DNA from: Zygaena filipendulae
Taxonomy: Eukaryota; Arthropoda; Insecta; Lepidoptera; Zygaenidae
Direction of reading: 5' to 3'
Length of the DNA stretch: 64,000 nucleotides
Assembly: GCA_907165275.2 (NCBI GenBank)
Contig: CAJRBF020000001.1
Coordinates: 620,001 to 684,000, forward strand
Shown piece after piece: positions 54,163 to 63,485 of the stretch. The notes beneath the pieces are model-generated. The model worked only from the letters and a program-made list of their open reading frames with translations. It was not told the DNA's origin and ran no database searches. Made by a program: the position numbers and the translations under genes. Each line of letters opens with the position of its first letter. Within the stretch, counting starts at the first letter, position 1.

Positions 54163-54849
54163 ATGTCTTTAACACTATCAATTACGGGAAACTCATCAAT
54201 TTTAACTACTTATTACTCTCCCACCCTACAACTTAATGGAGAATATGAGTGTGCTCTGTTATATTTATCTACATTTAATTCAATTCCAAATATTGACTAT
54301 AGAAATAATAAATTTTACTATGGTACTAATGAAGTAATTACTCTACCGGAAGGAGCCTATGAATTGCAAGATATCAGTGACTATATAAAATCAGAAATAA
54401 AAGACGCAACATTTCAACTTCACTGTAATAACAACACATTAAAAATATCCATACACTGCACCAAAGATATTGATTTTACCAAGACAGATTCTCTAGGAAA
54501 TTTGCTGGGCTATGGAAATAAGTTTCTGAAAGCAAATAAATGGCATGTTTCACATCTGCCAGTGAACATTTTGCCTACGACCGTGGTGAGAGTCGAATGT
54601 GATATAGTGAGTGGATCATATATAAACGGTGAACCAAGCCATATTGTTTACGAATTTGCACCTAACGTGCCGCCTGGATATAGAATCATCGAAGCCCCTA
54701 AAAACGCGATATATTTCCGAATCAATCAAAGTAATATCAACTGCATCCATATTAGATTTTTGGACATAAATAATAACTTAGTCAATTTACGTGGTGAAGA
54801 AGTGCAACTTTTCTTGCATTTGAGAAACATTAGTAAAAATAATGATTGA
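54163..54849 (+). CDS. Penton-like minor capsid protein (228 aa)
   Basis: ATG at 54163. The frame is beta-rich with no hydrophobic signal and is of the length of Polinton/adintovirus penton (single jelly-roll) proteins. Position directly before the major capsid gene and the C-terminal RGEEVQLFLHLR segment fit that family as I know it. It would form the capsid vertices. There is no catalytic motif; the call rests on family resemblance and gene order. Confidence 0.7.
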   Translation: MSLTLSITGNSSILTTYYSPTLQLNGEYECALLYLSTFNSIPNIDYRNNKFYYGTNEVITLPEGAYELQDISDYIKSEIKDATFQLHCNNNTLKISIHCTKDIDFTKTDSLGNLLGYGNKFLKANKWHVSHLPVNILPTTVVRVECDIVSGSYINGEPSHIVYEFAPNVPPGYRIIEAPKNAIYFRINQSNINCIHIRFLDINNNLVNLRGEEVQLFLHLRNISKNND

Positions 54850-55062
54850 TTACAATAAATACGTGCCTCGAAAATAAAAAACCATCAGTTCTGCGCGAGT
54901 AACCCTCAACAAAACATCTCCTTGTAGGAAAAAAAATAAGTTAAATCGAAAATCAAAAATCGTCAGTTCTGCGCGAGTAACCCTCAACAAAACATCTTGT
55001 AGGAAAAAAAATAAGTTAAATAAAGATAATAAAGCATTCCTTAAATTAATCGGATTATTAAA
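54850..55062 (+). promoter_or_regulatory. Intergenic region with a 75-bp direct repeat before the capsid gene
   Basis: TCAGTTCTGCGCGAGTAACC and the following CTCAACAAAACATC..TTGTAGGAAAAAAAATAAG occur twice, starting at about 54884 and 54962, 78 bp apart. The second copy lacks four bases (CTCC or TCCT). The region is the longest gap in the rightward gene block and lies directly before the major capsid gene, so it may be a promoter, enhancer or mRNA leader with duplicated control sequence. Confidence 0.6.
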
Positions 55063-56268
55063 ATGAATATCTTAGACGTTCCATCTTACGACAATTCCGT
55101 TGAAGGGGTCGAATTCCATTCATACAAACCATATGTAACAAGTTTCAACAGGAATGATGAAATACGTATTCCGATCAACCAACAAGATTTGTACATATTG
55201 CCATCAGCGAGCACTTTATACTTGGAAGGACAAGTTGATGTTAAAAAACGAGATACAAAAGAGCAAGTAAACACTGTAAATTTTACAAATAATTCTCTTC
55301 TTTACCTCTTTCAAGATATTCGGTATGAGTTAAACGGAGTTGAAATAGATAAAATAAAAAACGCTGGAATAAGTACTACAATGAAAGCGTTGGTTTCAAT
55401 GAATGAGAGTGAATCTAAAATGTCAAGAGCCTGGGGCTGGGATATAGGCGGTATTACAAATACTCACCGAGGCAGTTTCGCAGTTTCCATTCCCCTCAAA
55501 AATATACTTGGCTTCGCTGAAGATTATCAAAAAGTTGTGATCAATTGTCGGCACGAATTGATATTGTTACGAAGCAACACAAATTTAAACGCTGTTAAAC
55601 TTAACAACGATGAGGTTATTGAAGACGTAATTATAAATAAAATAATTTGGCGGGTACCACACGTACGAGTTTCAGATAGAGAAAGGATTAATCTTCTCAA
55701 GTATTTAGAAAAAGACCGACCACTCCAGATTGTATTTAGAAATTGGGATTTGTATGAATATCCAGCTTTACCTAAAACCACTAAACATACGTGGTCAATA
55801 AAAACTGCATCTCAAATAGAAAAACCACGATATGTAATTATTGGATTGCAAACGAACCGAAAGAACAATGCAAGTTCTGATATGGCGCAGTTCGATCATT
55901 GTAACCTAAGTAACGTCAAGGTGTACCTTAACTCAACTTACTTTCCATATGAAAATTTAAATATAAACTTTGCAAATGACAGATTTGCTTTAATATACGA
56001 GCAATACGCAAGATTTCAACAGTCGTATTATGGAAGGCGATCAGAAGCTTTGCTAAGCCCTAAGCAATTCAAAGATTTAACGCCATTGTTCGTTATCGAT
56101 TGCTCCAGACAAATTGACAATTTGAAGTCAGGGCCTGTTGTCGACGTACGCGTTGAACTCGAAGCAGATTCTGAGATACCTGATCAAACTTCAGCCTACT
56201 GTCTTATACTCAACGATTGCATTATCGAGTATAAACCACTCAGCAGCACGGTGAAAAAACTATCATGA
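55063..56268 (+). CDS. Major capsid protein (hexon-like, 401 aa)
   Basis: ATG at 55063. It is a beta-rich protein without catalytic motifs. Position after penton and protease, and blocks such as NNSLLYLFQDIRYELNGVEI near residue 80-105, RAWGWDIGG (about 127-135) and YFPYENLNINFANDRFALIY, fit the double-jelly-roll capsid family of adintoviruses and Polintons found in insect genomes. It builds the icosahedral shell. The stop overlaps the next start as ATGA (56265-56268), suggesting coupled translation. The frame is intact. The length is at the short end for double-jelly-roll capsids. Confidence 0.82.
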   Translation: MNILDVPSYDNSVEGVEFHSYKPYVTSFNRNDEIRIPINQQDLYILPSASTLYLEGQVDVKKRDTKEQVNTVNFTNNSLLYLFQDIRYELNGVEIDKIKNAGISTTMKALVSMNESESKMSRAWGWDIGGITNTHRGSFAVSIPLKNILGFAEDYQKVVINCRHELILLRSNTNLNAVKLNNDEVIEDVIINKIIWRVPHVRVSDRERINLLKYLEKDRPLQIVFRNWDLYEYPALPKTTKHTWSIKTASQIEKPRYVIIGLQTNRKNNASSDMAQFDHCNLSNVKVYLNSTYFPYENLNINFANDRFALIYEQYARFQQSYYGRRSEALLSPKQFKDLTPLFVIDCSRQIDNLKSGPVVDVRVELEADSEIPDQTSAYCLILNDCIIEYKPLSSTVKKLS

Positions 56269-56765
56269 ATCCTGACATTATAATAGCCGATCTTCAAGGT
56301 TTTAAAGATGCGAATAATAAATTCATTGTTAAAGAAGTGGCAATTGCAACAAAATACCAAACACAAACATTTTTAGTTAAACCACCATACTCCTATAATT
56401 TTTTAACATTCGAAGAAAAAAAACAAGTTCAGTGGTTGCAACGAAACAGAGGTATTTACTGGAATGAAGGCTATATAGATTATAGAGAGTTTCAACGAGT
56501 CATCGCTCCTTATTTAGAACATAAAAAGGTCCTAGTAAAAGGAATCGAAAAAATCAAGTGGATCAAAGAATTATGCTCTAATTGCGAAGTTATAGATTTA
56601 AGCAAGAAACTTGAAGAAATAAGCTTTTCAAACTTTTCTACATTACATAAAGTGTACTGTACTGATTTATTCAACCATAACTGTGTTAATCATAAGAAAT
56701 ATTGTGCGTTAAAAAATGTAACTTGTTTAAAATTATGTTATTTAGAAAACTATTTTAGTAATTGA
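56265..56765 (+). CDS. Conserved small protein after the capsid gene (166 aa)
   Basis: ATG at 56265 overlaps the capsid stop by four bases (ATGA). It begins NPDIIIADLQGFKD and has YSYNFLTFEEKKQVQWLQRN, and a Cys-rich C-terminus (six or seven Cys in the last 60 residues). The opening strand with an acidic residue and the pattern of an alternating alpha/beta fold suggest a nuclease-like or RNase H-like fold, but no full catalytic set is clear, so I give no function. It is last in the rightward block. Confidence 0.7.
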   Translation: MNPDIIIADLQGFKDANNKFIVKEVAIATKYQTQTFLVKPPYSYNFLTFEEKKQVQWLQRNRGIYWNEGYIDYREFQRVIAPYLEHKKVLVKGIEKIKWIKELCSNCEVIDLSKKLEEISFSNFSTLHKVYCTDLFNHNCVNHKKYCALKNVTCLKLCYLENYFSN

Positions 56766-56768
56766 AAT

Positions 56769-57114
56769 CTATCACTTTTAATTTTTTCATTAAAAATAAT
56801 TAATAATAACTTGGTTTTTTTTGCTAAACCTTAACCTCGTATAGTATTATGAAAACACCGATTTTATTAGCCCATTGTTTTATTACAAAAACATATATGA
56901 ATATAAATATAGTCATCTTACATAAACAAATAACAAATTTTACACGTTATACTGTCGTTGAAATTTGTTAATTAATGCTTCAGTACCATCCAAAATATTA
57001 TTTGTAGAACTTTCATCCTGAACTGGATATTGAGCCGTCACTAGCGCCATCGACTTGGATTGCCAACATACTTTGTCTTCCTCTACGTTATTTTCTTCAT
57101 CTTACTTATTAATT
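56769..57114 (-). other. Convergent intergenic region with decayed gene copy
   Basis: Rightward and leftward genes meet here. 56945-57070, read on the minus strand, is a diverged partial copy of the C-terminal coding part of the next gene (57170-57265): TCTTGACAGGATATTGAG-type words and GTTAATTAATGC appear in both. Frame shifts and stops are present, so it is a relic of a tandem duplication. Poly-A-type AATAAA signals are on both strands. Confidence 0.6.
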
Positions 57115-57561
57115 TTACATGTATAAACATGCACTATAGCCGCATATTGTTTTTGAAATTTTGTTAATTAATGCCTCAGCATCATCCAAAATATGATCTG
57201 TTGCACTTCCATCCTTAACAGGATATTGAGCCTTCACTAACACCAACGAATTTTCTGGATTGCTTACGTCAGTAATGCTAAGTTTAATTAGCTTTGTTGT
57301 TTTCCTTAACGGCTCCCTGCTGGCTACGAATGTGGTGCCAAAGCTCCTCTTTTTAACACTCTGCTTGCTCAATGAACTGCATGCTCTATCTTCGTTCTTG
57401 TTAAACACCTCTTCAAAGGCGGCTTGTGTGGTTTGTGAAAGCAACGTTGGCTGCAGCTTTCTGGACTTTTTCCTTTTGCTGACTTCAGGAAATTCTTGAC
57501 TAAACCCTTCTAGAGGATCTTGTGCGCATTGTTCATATACTATATCACTAGGAGTAGACAT
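57115..57561 (-). CDS. Unknown leftward protein (148 aa), possibly spliced 5' end
   Basis: ATG at 57561; an upstream in-frame ATG at 57573 lies inside a probable intron. A pyrimidine tract ending TTTTTGATTGTTTCAG lies directly before ATCATG, which is a good splice acceptor, so the mRNA probably has an untranslated leader exon upstream. The middle is basic (KRKKSRK) and the C-terminal half has KLIKLSITDVSNPENSLVLV and an acidic helix DDAEALINKIS. No family recognised. It follows PolB in the same direction. The 3' part has a decayed duplicate at 56945-57070. Confidence 0.6.
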   Translation of the reverse strand: MSTPSDIVYEQCAQDPLEGFSQEFPEVSKRKKSRKLQPTLLSQTTQAAFEEVFNKNEDRACSSLSKQSVKKRSFGTTFVASREPLRKTTKLIKLSITDVSNPENSLVLVKAQYPVKDGSATDHILDDAEALINKISKTICGYSACLYM

Positions 57562-57565
57562 GATC

Positions 57566-58154
57566 TGAAACAATCAAAAAATTATAATCGGTCCACTTAT
57601 CAGAATAATAGTAGGTACTTAACAAATAAAAAATGCATGCTTACAATTCCAAATCGATACGAAGCTGATGACAGTACCTCAGTCGAGCGCGTCTCGGTAA
57701 TGACTGTTCGAGGAGCTAAACAAAACTACAGTGCCTATGTGTTGAAGTTTCCAAGTTGGAACATGTCTAAACATGTTACTGTTTGTACAAGCACAGAGAC
57801 TGATGATCATATTTCTATGTTGTAATGTTATATGTTATTATTGTGATTATAATGAAACATGTCGGTACATGTTCAAACAGCAACATTGTATTTATATCAA
57901 AGTGAAAGTCAAATAAAACTCTTGGTTTTAATGTAATTTAAAATTTATTTATATTTCAGAAAACACTAAAATTAACTTACACTGTATTCATATTTACTTA
58001 ATATTAATACATATCTATTACATAATATTGCTTACAATTTCGTATATAATTATAATAATCATTATCCTACGGATAATTAAAACAATCTTATTTCTACCTA
58101 ATATTTTATAATACTCTATATTAATAGTTACATTCTATGAAATAGTGAAAAAAA
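57566..58154. other. Region between PolB and the 148-aa gene
   Basis: A plus-strand frame 57637-57825 (62 aa, ATG at 57637, AATAAA near 57912) is the only coding candidate. It reads VERVSVMTVRGAKQNYSAYV without a known family. Its opposite strand should hold the leader exon of the 148-aa gene. The rest, 57930-58150, is AT-rich. Confidence 0.35.
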
Positions 58155-61100
58155 TTAAGCAGTACAACCAAATATTGTCTGATTACCCCAGGCGATGGTT
58201 GTCACCTTATCTGATTCTAACAACCGCTTATCATCATTGGCTGAAAGAGCAATTTTATTTACGGATTGAGTAAATATTTCATGCTTGATTGTTTTAAACA
58301 AAACGTTTCTTTTTCGAACGACATCACAATTGTATAAGACATGTTTATAGTCTGATGCATGCAAATTTTTAATTACATTTCGTTTTGTTCCTTTTGCTTT
58401 TTTAATCGTTCTATCTGAAGTTTTAATACAATAAAGCTTTGACCTTAACCCTACAAACTCCTTAACTATCTTACCACCCATTTCATCCTTAAACAACCCA
58501 GGAATCTTTTTGTTTACAATTGGCAAACCAAACTCGTTATTGTAATCGTAACTGCTAGTATCAAAATATTTTAGAAAATTCATTTTAAAATCTCTGTAAA
58601 CATCTTCTGTCTGTATATTGTAAATAAAACTATCAGTATCAGTATAACATACTTCAATACGATTTTCGTAAAATGGCTTTATTACTGAGTAATGGAAGTC
58701 ATACATATGACTTTTAGAAAGTTCGAGTACAGCAAATCCAATGTAGATCGGCTTGTTTAGAACAACCCTTGAACGTTTCATTTGTATTGCTACTAGGTCG
58801 TCAGAAAATATTGATGCGCTGTGAAAATTTGGGTTGGCTATCAACTTCTCGGCACCAATAAATTTTTTTGTTTGGTTATTCATGTCTGACCACTTATTTA
58901 TCAATCGTACATCTACCCATTGTTCTGTGTTTTCCAATGTTTTTCCAAATATACTATTATTTAACAACTTAAAAAAATCTTGTTCAAAAACAGATTGAGC
59001 TCTTTGACGCAGCTCAGTATTAAGGTCTATATATTGTTTTAAAAAATTACTTTGTTTGAAAGTTATAGCTCGATGGATTTTTCTTAAAACCAAACCGTGT
59101 TCTAAGCATTTTTTAAGGTGAACGTAATGAATAACGTAGTGATATTTGTCATATAAGTTGGGTATTAATTTTTTTGTTTTTCCTGTGGGAGATTTAATTT
59201 TTTCAGGACAAAATGGAAAATCATTGTGTTGGGTGTGTAAATTTGGAGGATAAAATAAATCAACCTCAAGAATAAAGCCATTTTCAGCGTCATCCGTAAT
59301 GTGTACTATATTTATCTCTAACTTCTTAATTTCACTATCGCTTAAAAATCTGAAGTCTGAATGAGGTAATGTTTGACACATACTATATCCATACAAATTA
59401 TTACAATCTAAATACATAATGTACGAGCTTGGCGTAGAGGGGTCAAAAGTTTCCAGATATCTATGATTAGCTTTAGCGTGTCGTTTGGAGCACATGCACA
59501 CGCCACCTCTAATACCTTGTTGTATCAAACGAAAAATTTCTAAATCACTTATAAGTTCCAACCGAACGCGAGTTTTTAAAAGCATTGCATCAAATGAAAG
59601 ACTTGGTGCAGTAAGATAAAAGGCGGGATCGAGTTGATAATATTGTTTACATGTTAATCTAAAATTTTCATAGATATCAGTCAACAAAAGGACGTCTGAC
59701 TCGAGATACAAATCAGTAAATTGACCCATATTATTAATAGAAAACTCAAGCCACATCGCTCGAGCGTGTTCGTAATCTTCATCGGTAATTGACTCATTCG
59801 TAAGCGAGTTAAAAAAACGGTCTTTAGACGGTAAACAGGTATCAGCATATCGTTCCCAACTAGACATGTAATCATATGGATACACTCCTTTTCGAGTGAG
59901 CAGATTAAAGTGTTTTTCATCAGGATAGTAAGATTTTAAGTATCTAAATTCATCCTTTTTCATGGTTGCGGCTAACTTTTCTATGCTTGTCCCCAAAAAC
60001 TTGAATGAATCCACAAATCTTATTTGAAAATAATCTTGTCCAGAAATCGGAATAAACTTTGTGAAAGAAATATAGTTTTCTTTTGTTTTCGGTATTACCT
60101 TAATAGACCCAGGGGCTTTCCCTAATTCTTTGATAAAAAGATGACAATCATAACCAGACAGGTTATGAAAGACAACAGGCAAGAACTTTGGTACTTGATA
60201 TTTTAAATTACAGTAACTATGAGCAGCGCCACGGAACTGTCCTGTCAAATGACAATGATCACGAACTTTATCTACTGTTATTAGACCCTCGCAAATGTGA
60301 CAAGTCTCTGCGTTCTCATAATTATAAGCATCAGTATCAGTAAAAACCATAGGCACGTTTTTATTTAATATTTCGCTGATTTTCTTTGCATCGTCACAAA
60401 TAGATTTAACAAACTTATCAGCACAATCACGTCCTCTATATGAGGTTATGTGGTTGTATCGTGAATCTACTGTACAAACGAGGTGATAGGCAAAAGCTAC
60501 AGGTACATGTCGCTGTTGAGTCACTGTAGAAGATTTTAACGGATCGGGTTCGCAACTATCGTAAGTTTCGAGCATAGCTTCAAAATCTGCATAAACAACA
60601 AAAGGAACGTTTTGCTTTCGGTCATAATTTTTAAATTCTATAAAGGAACCTTTTGGAGGTAATTCGGTAGCCACACCTCCGCAGATATGAGAACATAACT
60701 GATCGTTCGAGTTGAAAAATTGTAAACAATGATCGCAAAAGTGCAATTTGTTACAATGCTTAGTAATTTGACTTCTAACAAGACGCGACAGATCCTTTAT
60801 CAAACAGTAATGCGACATATCACCTTCTTCAAGATAAAGTAAATGAATAACTTTTTTGTTCAATGCGTCTGATTTGTAAAGTGGACCGACCACTAACTTC
60901 TTATCATTTAAACCGTATACAAAAATACATATATGCGGATTGTTCTGTTCAAACCGAGCGATGTCTGAGAAACTCATTGGGAACGATAAGCCATCCACGT
61001 TCAACACGTCACTAAATTTAGGATAAGATGAAACTCTATCAGAATGACGTTGAGCAGGATACAAAGCAGCAGTTACTGACCATAAAAAACAAAAATTATC

Positions 61101-61676
61101 ATTATTCTTTATATTTAAACAGGCTTTCTTTGATTTGATTAAAGCCGGCAACTCAATGAAACTTGAACCACGCAAAGGCTGGTATTTGTTTATGTTAACT
61201 TCTAAATGGGAATTATGCAAAAATGTCCAACCACTATCACGCTCTTGAAATTCACTTGCTTTTTTGATCAAACTGGTTTTTACCTCGAAAAATAAAGTAT
61301 CAAGATTGCAATTTTGATAAAGAGTAAAATTTTTCGTGCCAAATGATTTTAACTCTTGGGAATCATTTTTTAACAAGAGAAAAACTCCAAAATATTCGAA
61401 ATTGGCCTTGACACAGTGATGTTGCTTAAGTGACATTTCAATTAACGATTTGATTTTAGTTTGTATATGATCTAAAAAACTTTCTATTGAAGTCTGATCC
61501 TCAGAATCCGATGATGTAACTTTATATGAGGCTATTCTGTTGCGAAAAGCGGAATTAATTTTGAGGATACCTTCACTTAATGTAGAATAATTTTTATTTT
61601 TATGATCAGTACTTCGCAAGTGACCTATCCAACGAACACGACTAACAAAAACTTTGCAATCTTCACAATACGGCAT
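58155..61676 (-). CDS. Protein-primed DNA polymerase B (1173 aa)
   Basis: ATG at 61676, TAA at 58155, intact. Residues 4-25 form a C-x2-C-x11-H-x5-H zinc finger. Around 192-205 NNDNFCFLWSVTAALYP is a block I know from N-termini of adintovirus polymerases. A Cys/His cluster is at 307-331. Exo I is VYADFEAM (361-368) and Exo II FHNLSGYD (503-510); between them CHIC...RDHCHLTGQFRG (459-483) looks like an HNH/endonuclease VII-type zinc site. Polymerase motifs are LDCNNLYGYSM (A, 756-766), LLNNSIFGKT (B, 904-913) and YTDTDS (C, 1011-1016). It would replicate the linear element from its ends. Confidence 0.95.
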   Translation of the reverse strand: MPYCEDCKVFVSRVRWIGHLRSTDHKNKNYSTLSEGILKINSAFRNRIASYKVTSSDSEDQTSIESFLDHIQTKIKSLIEMSLKQHHCVKANFEYFGVFLLLKNDSQELKSFGTKNFTLYQNCNLDTLFFEVKTSLIKKASEFQERDSGWTFLHNSHLEVNINKYQPLRGSSFIELPALIKSKKACLNIKNNDNFCFLWSVTAALYPAQRHSDRVSSYPKFSDVLNVDGLSFPMSFSDIARFEQNNPHICIFVYGLNDKKLVVGPLYKSDALNKKVIHLLYLEEGDMSHYCLIKDLSRLVRSQITKHCNKLHFCDHCLQFFNSNDQLCSHICGGVATELPPKGSFIEFKNYDRKQNVPFVVYADFEAMLETYDSCEPDPLKSSTVTQQRHVPVAFAYHLVCTVDSRYNHITSYRGRDCADKFVKSICDDAKKISEILNKNVPMVFTDTDAYNYENAETCHICEGLITVDKVRDHCHLTGQFRGAAHSYCNLKYQVPKFLPVVFHNLSGYDCHLFIKELGKAPGSIKVIPKTKENYISFTKFIPISGQDYFQIRFVDSFKFLGTSIEKLAATMKKDEFRYLKSYYPDEKHFNLLTRKGVYPYDYMSSWERYADTCLPSKDRFFNSLTNESITDEDYEHARAMWLEFSINNMGQFTDLYLESDVLLLTDIYENFRLTCKQYYQLDPAFYLTAPSLSFDAMLLKTRVRLELISDLEIFRLIQQGIRGGVCMCSKRHAKANHRYLETFDPSTPSSYIMYLDCNNLYGYSMCQTLPHSDFRFLSDSEIKKLEINIVHITDDAENGFILEVDLFYPPNLHTQHNDFPFCPEKIKSPTGKTKKLIPNLYDKYHYVIHYVHLKKCLEHGLVLRKIHRAITFKQSNFLKQYIDLNTELRQRAQSVFEQDFFKLLNNSIFGKTLENTEQWVDVRLINKWSDMNNQTKKFIGAEKLIANPNFHSASIFSDDLVAIQMKRSRVVLNKPIYIGFAVLELSKSHMYDFHYSVIKPFYENRIEVCYTDTDSFIYNIQTEDVYRDFKMNFLKYFDTSSYDYNNEFGLPIVNKKIPGLFKDEMGGKIVKEFVGLRSKLYCIKTSDRTIKKAKGTKRNVIKNLHASDYKHVLYNCDVVRKRNVLFKTIKHEIFTQSVNKIALSANDDKRLLESDKVTTIAWGNQTIFGCTA

Positions 61677-61778
61677 TATGTTAAATTACTATGAATGACA
61701 CTAAAAACTAAAACTAAATGGAGATACTCCGCAGAAGCTTGTGAAATAAATAGTGTAGGTAAAAATAATTTAAATTAT

Positions 61779-63068
61779 CTACTTAAAACCTTTGTCACTA
61801 AAAAATACAGGTTCGCTATCAGTAAACAGCTCGTGTGCTTTGTGCATAAACTTTTGCAAGGCTCCCCACTGCGAAGTATCCCGATTTAATTTTAATTTCA
61901 AAGCCACTTGCGCTGACCGCCACCGTTGATCTGGCTGTGCGGTCGCAGCCTCTTCAGTATTATAAACTCGTACCTCTATATAAAAATCTCCTTCCAGATG
62001 TTTATCCCGGCGAACTTTCCCGCCGGGGACTCGAGTGCTGAGGTAGGTCTGGAGGCCGGTGTTGGTAGACAGCTTATTTGTTTGTTTTGTCACCGGCTCC
62101 AGACCGAAGAGGCCTCGTTCGTATTCCGAGCTGTCAAAAAAATAAAATAAAAAAATGTTACACAACTTAACCGATATTACCCATTATCTACCTAAAAGTC
62201 TAAAAGATAAATAATGAACAAGTTAAATTTTAAAATAAATTTTTTAGTTTGTAACTTATAATAAATAAGTTGGTTCACAGTAACCGGTTAATAAGGCTAC
62301 TGCTGTATAAAATATATAGGAATGTATAGTATAAAACACTCAAGCCACTACAAAAATTGTCGTGGTTCGATAGCAAACAGATGGCAACACGGCATAACAC
62401 ACAAGAAATAAAGTTCAAAACAGACATTTCAAAATACTAATAGGTATTCAATGTAAAATTTCTATTTACCCACCTCGTTGAAGTCGACGCACTCCTGCTG
62501 TCGCTGCTGCGGCTACTGGTGTCAGGCTTCTTTTTGGATCTGTAAAATACATTTTAATTTTTCATTACTAAATGTTAAAGACAACTATTGCATAAATCCC
62601 CCAGTGCAACATCATATTAAACTAAAAAATCTTATTAAACAGTGCATAAACAATTCTTACCTAACCGACAATGCCGAAGCCTCTAGCGCTCTTTTCGGTG
62701 CCCTTTTTTTTGGCTTTTCTACCGGCGCGGCAGCCACTGCACCCTGGATCTCATCCGATGAATACTCAATATCCGACCTGAAATTTAAAACATTATTTGT
62801 TATAACTTTTATTTAATTTTTTTTTACAGTACACAACACATATGACATGTTCTTAAACACATTTTATCTTGCCAAATAATTTAAATCAGATGCGTATCCT
62901 AAATTATGTGTACCTAATTTGTTAACACAATGACTTTACAACAACTTCACACAATAACTTTAAAACCATAATATAGAACCTCCAAATTATTCTCAATAAA
63001 TTAGAATAAAATGTAAATAATGCAAGTACTTACGTACATTTTTGATTTATCCTTACTGCGTCGATGCA
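61779..63068 (-). CDS. Four-exon gene of unknown function upstream of PolB
   Basis: Exons with GT-AG borders and consistent phase 2: 62661-62777, 62474-62539 and 61779-62130 (TAG stop at 61779). The acceptor for the last ends TTTTTTGACAG. A first exon ends at either of two overlapping donors: 63038 (GTACGT), where AT plus the next exon's G makes an ATG start, or 63034 (GTAAGT), where an open frame continues upstream to an acceptor at 63068 and possibly beyond the window. The product is about 180 aa or more: acidic/Ser start, Lys-rich PKKRAPKRA stretch, Ser-rich linker, then a compact C-terminal domain (GDFYIEVRVYN, WGALQKFMHKAHELF). No family recognised. It lies 102 bp upstream of PolB on the same strand. 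Confidence 0.6.
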
Positions 63069-63485
63069 CTTTAATCAAGAGATGAATTAATTATAATGCC
63101 ATTTAATTGACACCCGTGTTTTTATAGAGCAAAAAAAACAAACTAAGCAAAATGTCTTTACCACAGATGATGGAACGAACTAGATATGGCATCGAGCGTA
63201 ACGTAACGAATTCGGTAAATACGTGTACCTACTTACTTTTTCATGAACACATTGATTTGCGTTATACAATTGCAGAATAAAAGTAGATTTTCGAAATATA
63301 ACCAAAATTCAAAAACAGTAACTAAGTATTTGTTCCTTGAAATAAAAATATGCACACGAGCATTTGTGTTTATAATTTCCACTGATATCCCCTCCACGCC
63401 TCTTTCTATTATTTACCTACCATAAATCGCGCCGACTGCCCCGACAAACTTTGAGCGCGACTCATTTGTATACTACACCGATAAG
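63069..63485. other. Divergent upstream region of the spliced gene and IAP
   Basis: The two genes point away from each other, so this 0.4 kb should hold both promoters. I see AT-rich sequence, ATAGAGCAAAAAAAACAAAC near 63125 and no clear TATA box close to the IAP start. ACACCGATAAG directly precedes the IAP ATG. Confidence 0.4.

Noticed and set aside
59681..59920. 79-aa frame on the same strand as PolB
   Set aside because: A shifted frame entirely inside the intact polymerase gene.
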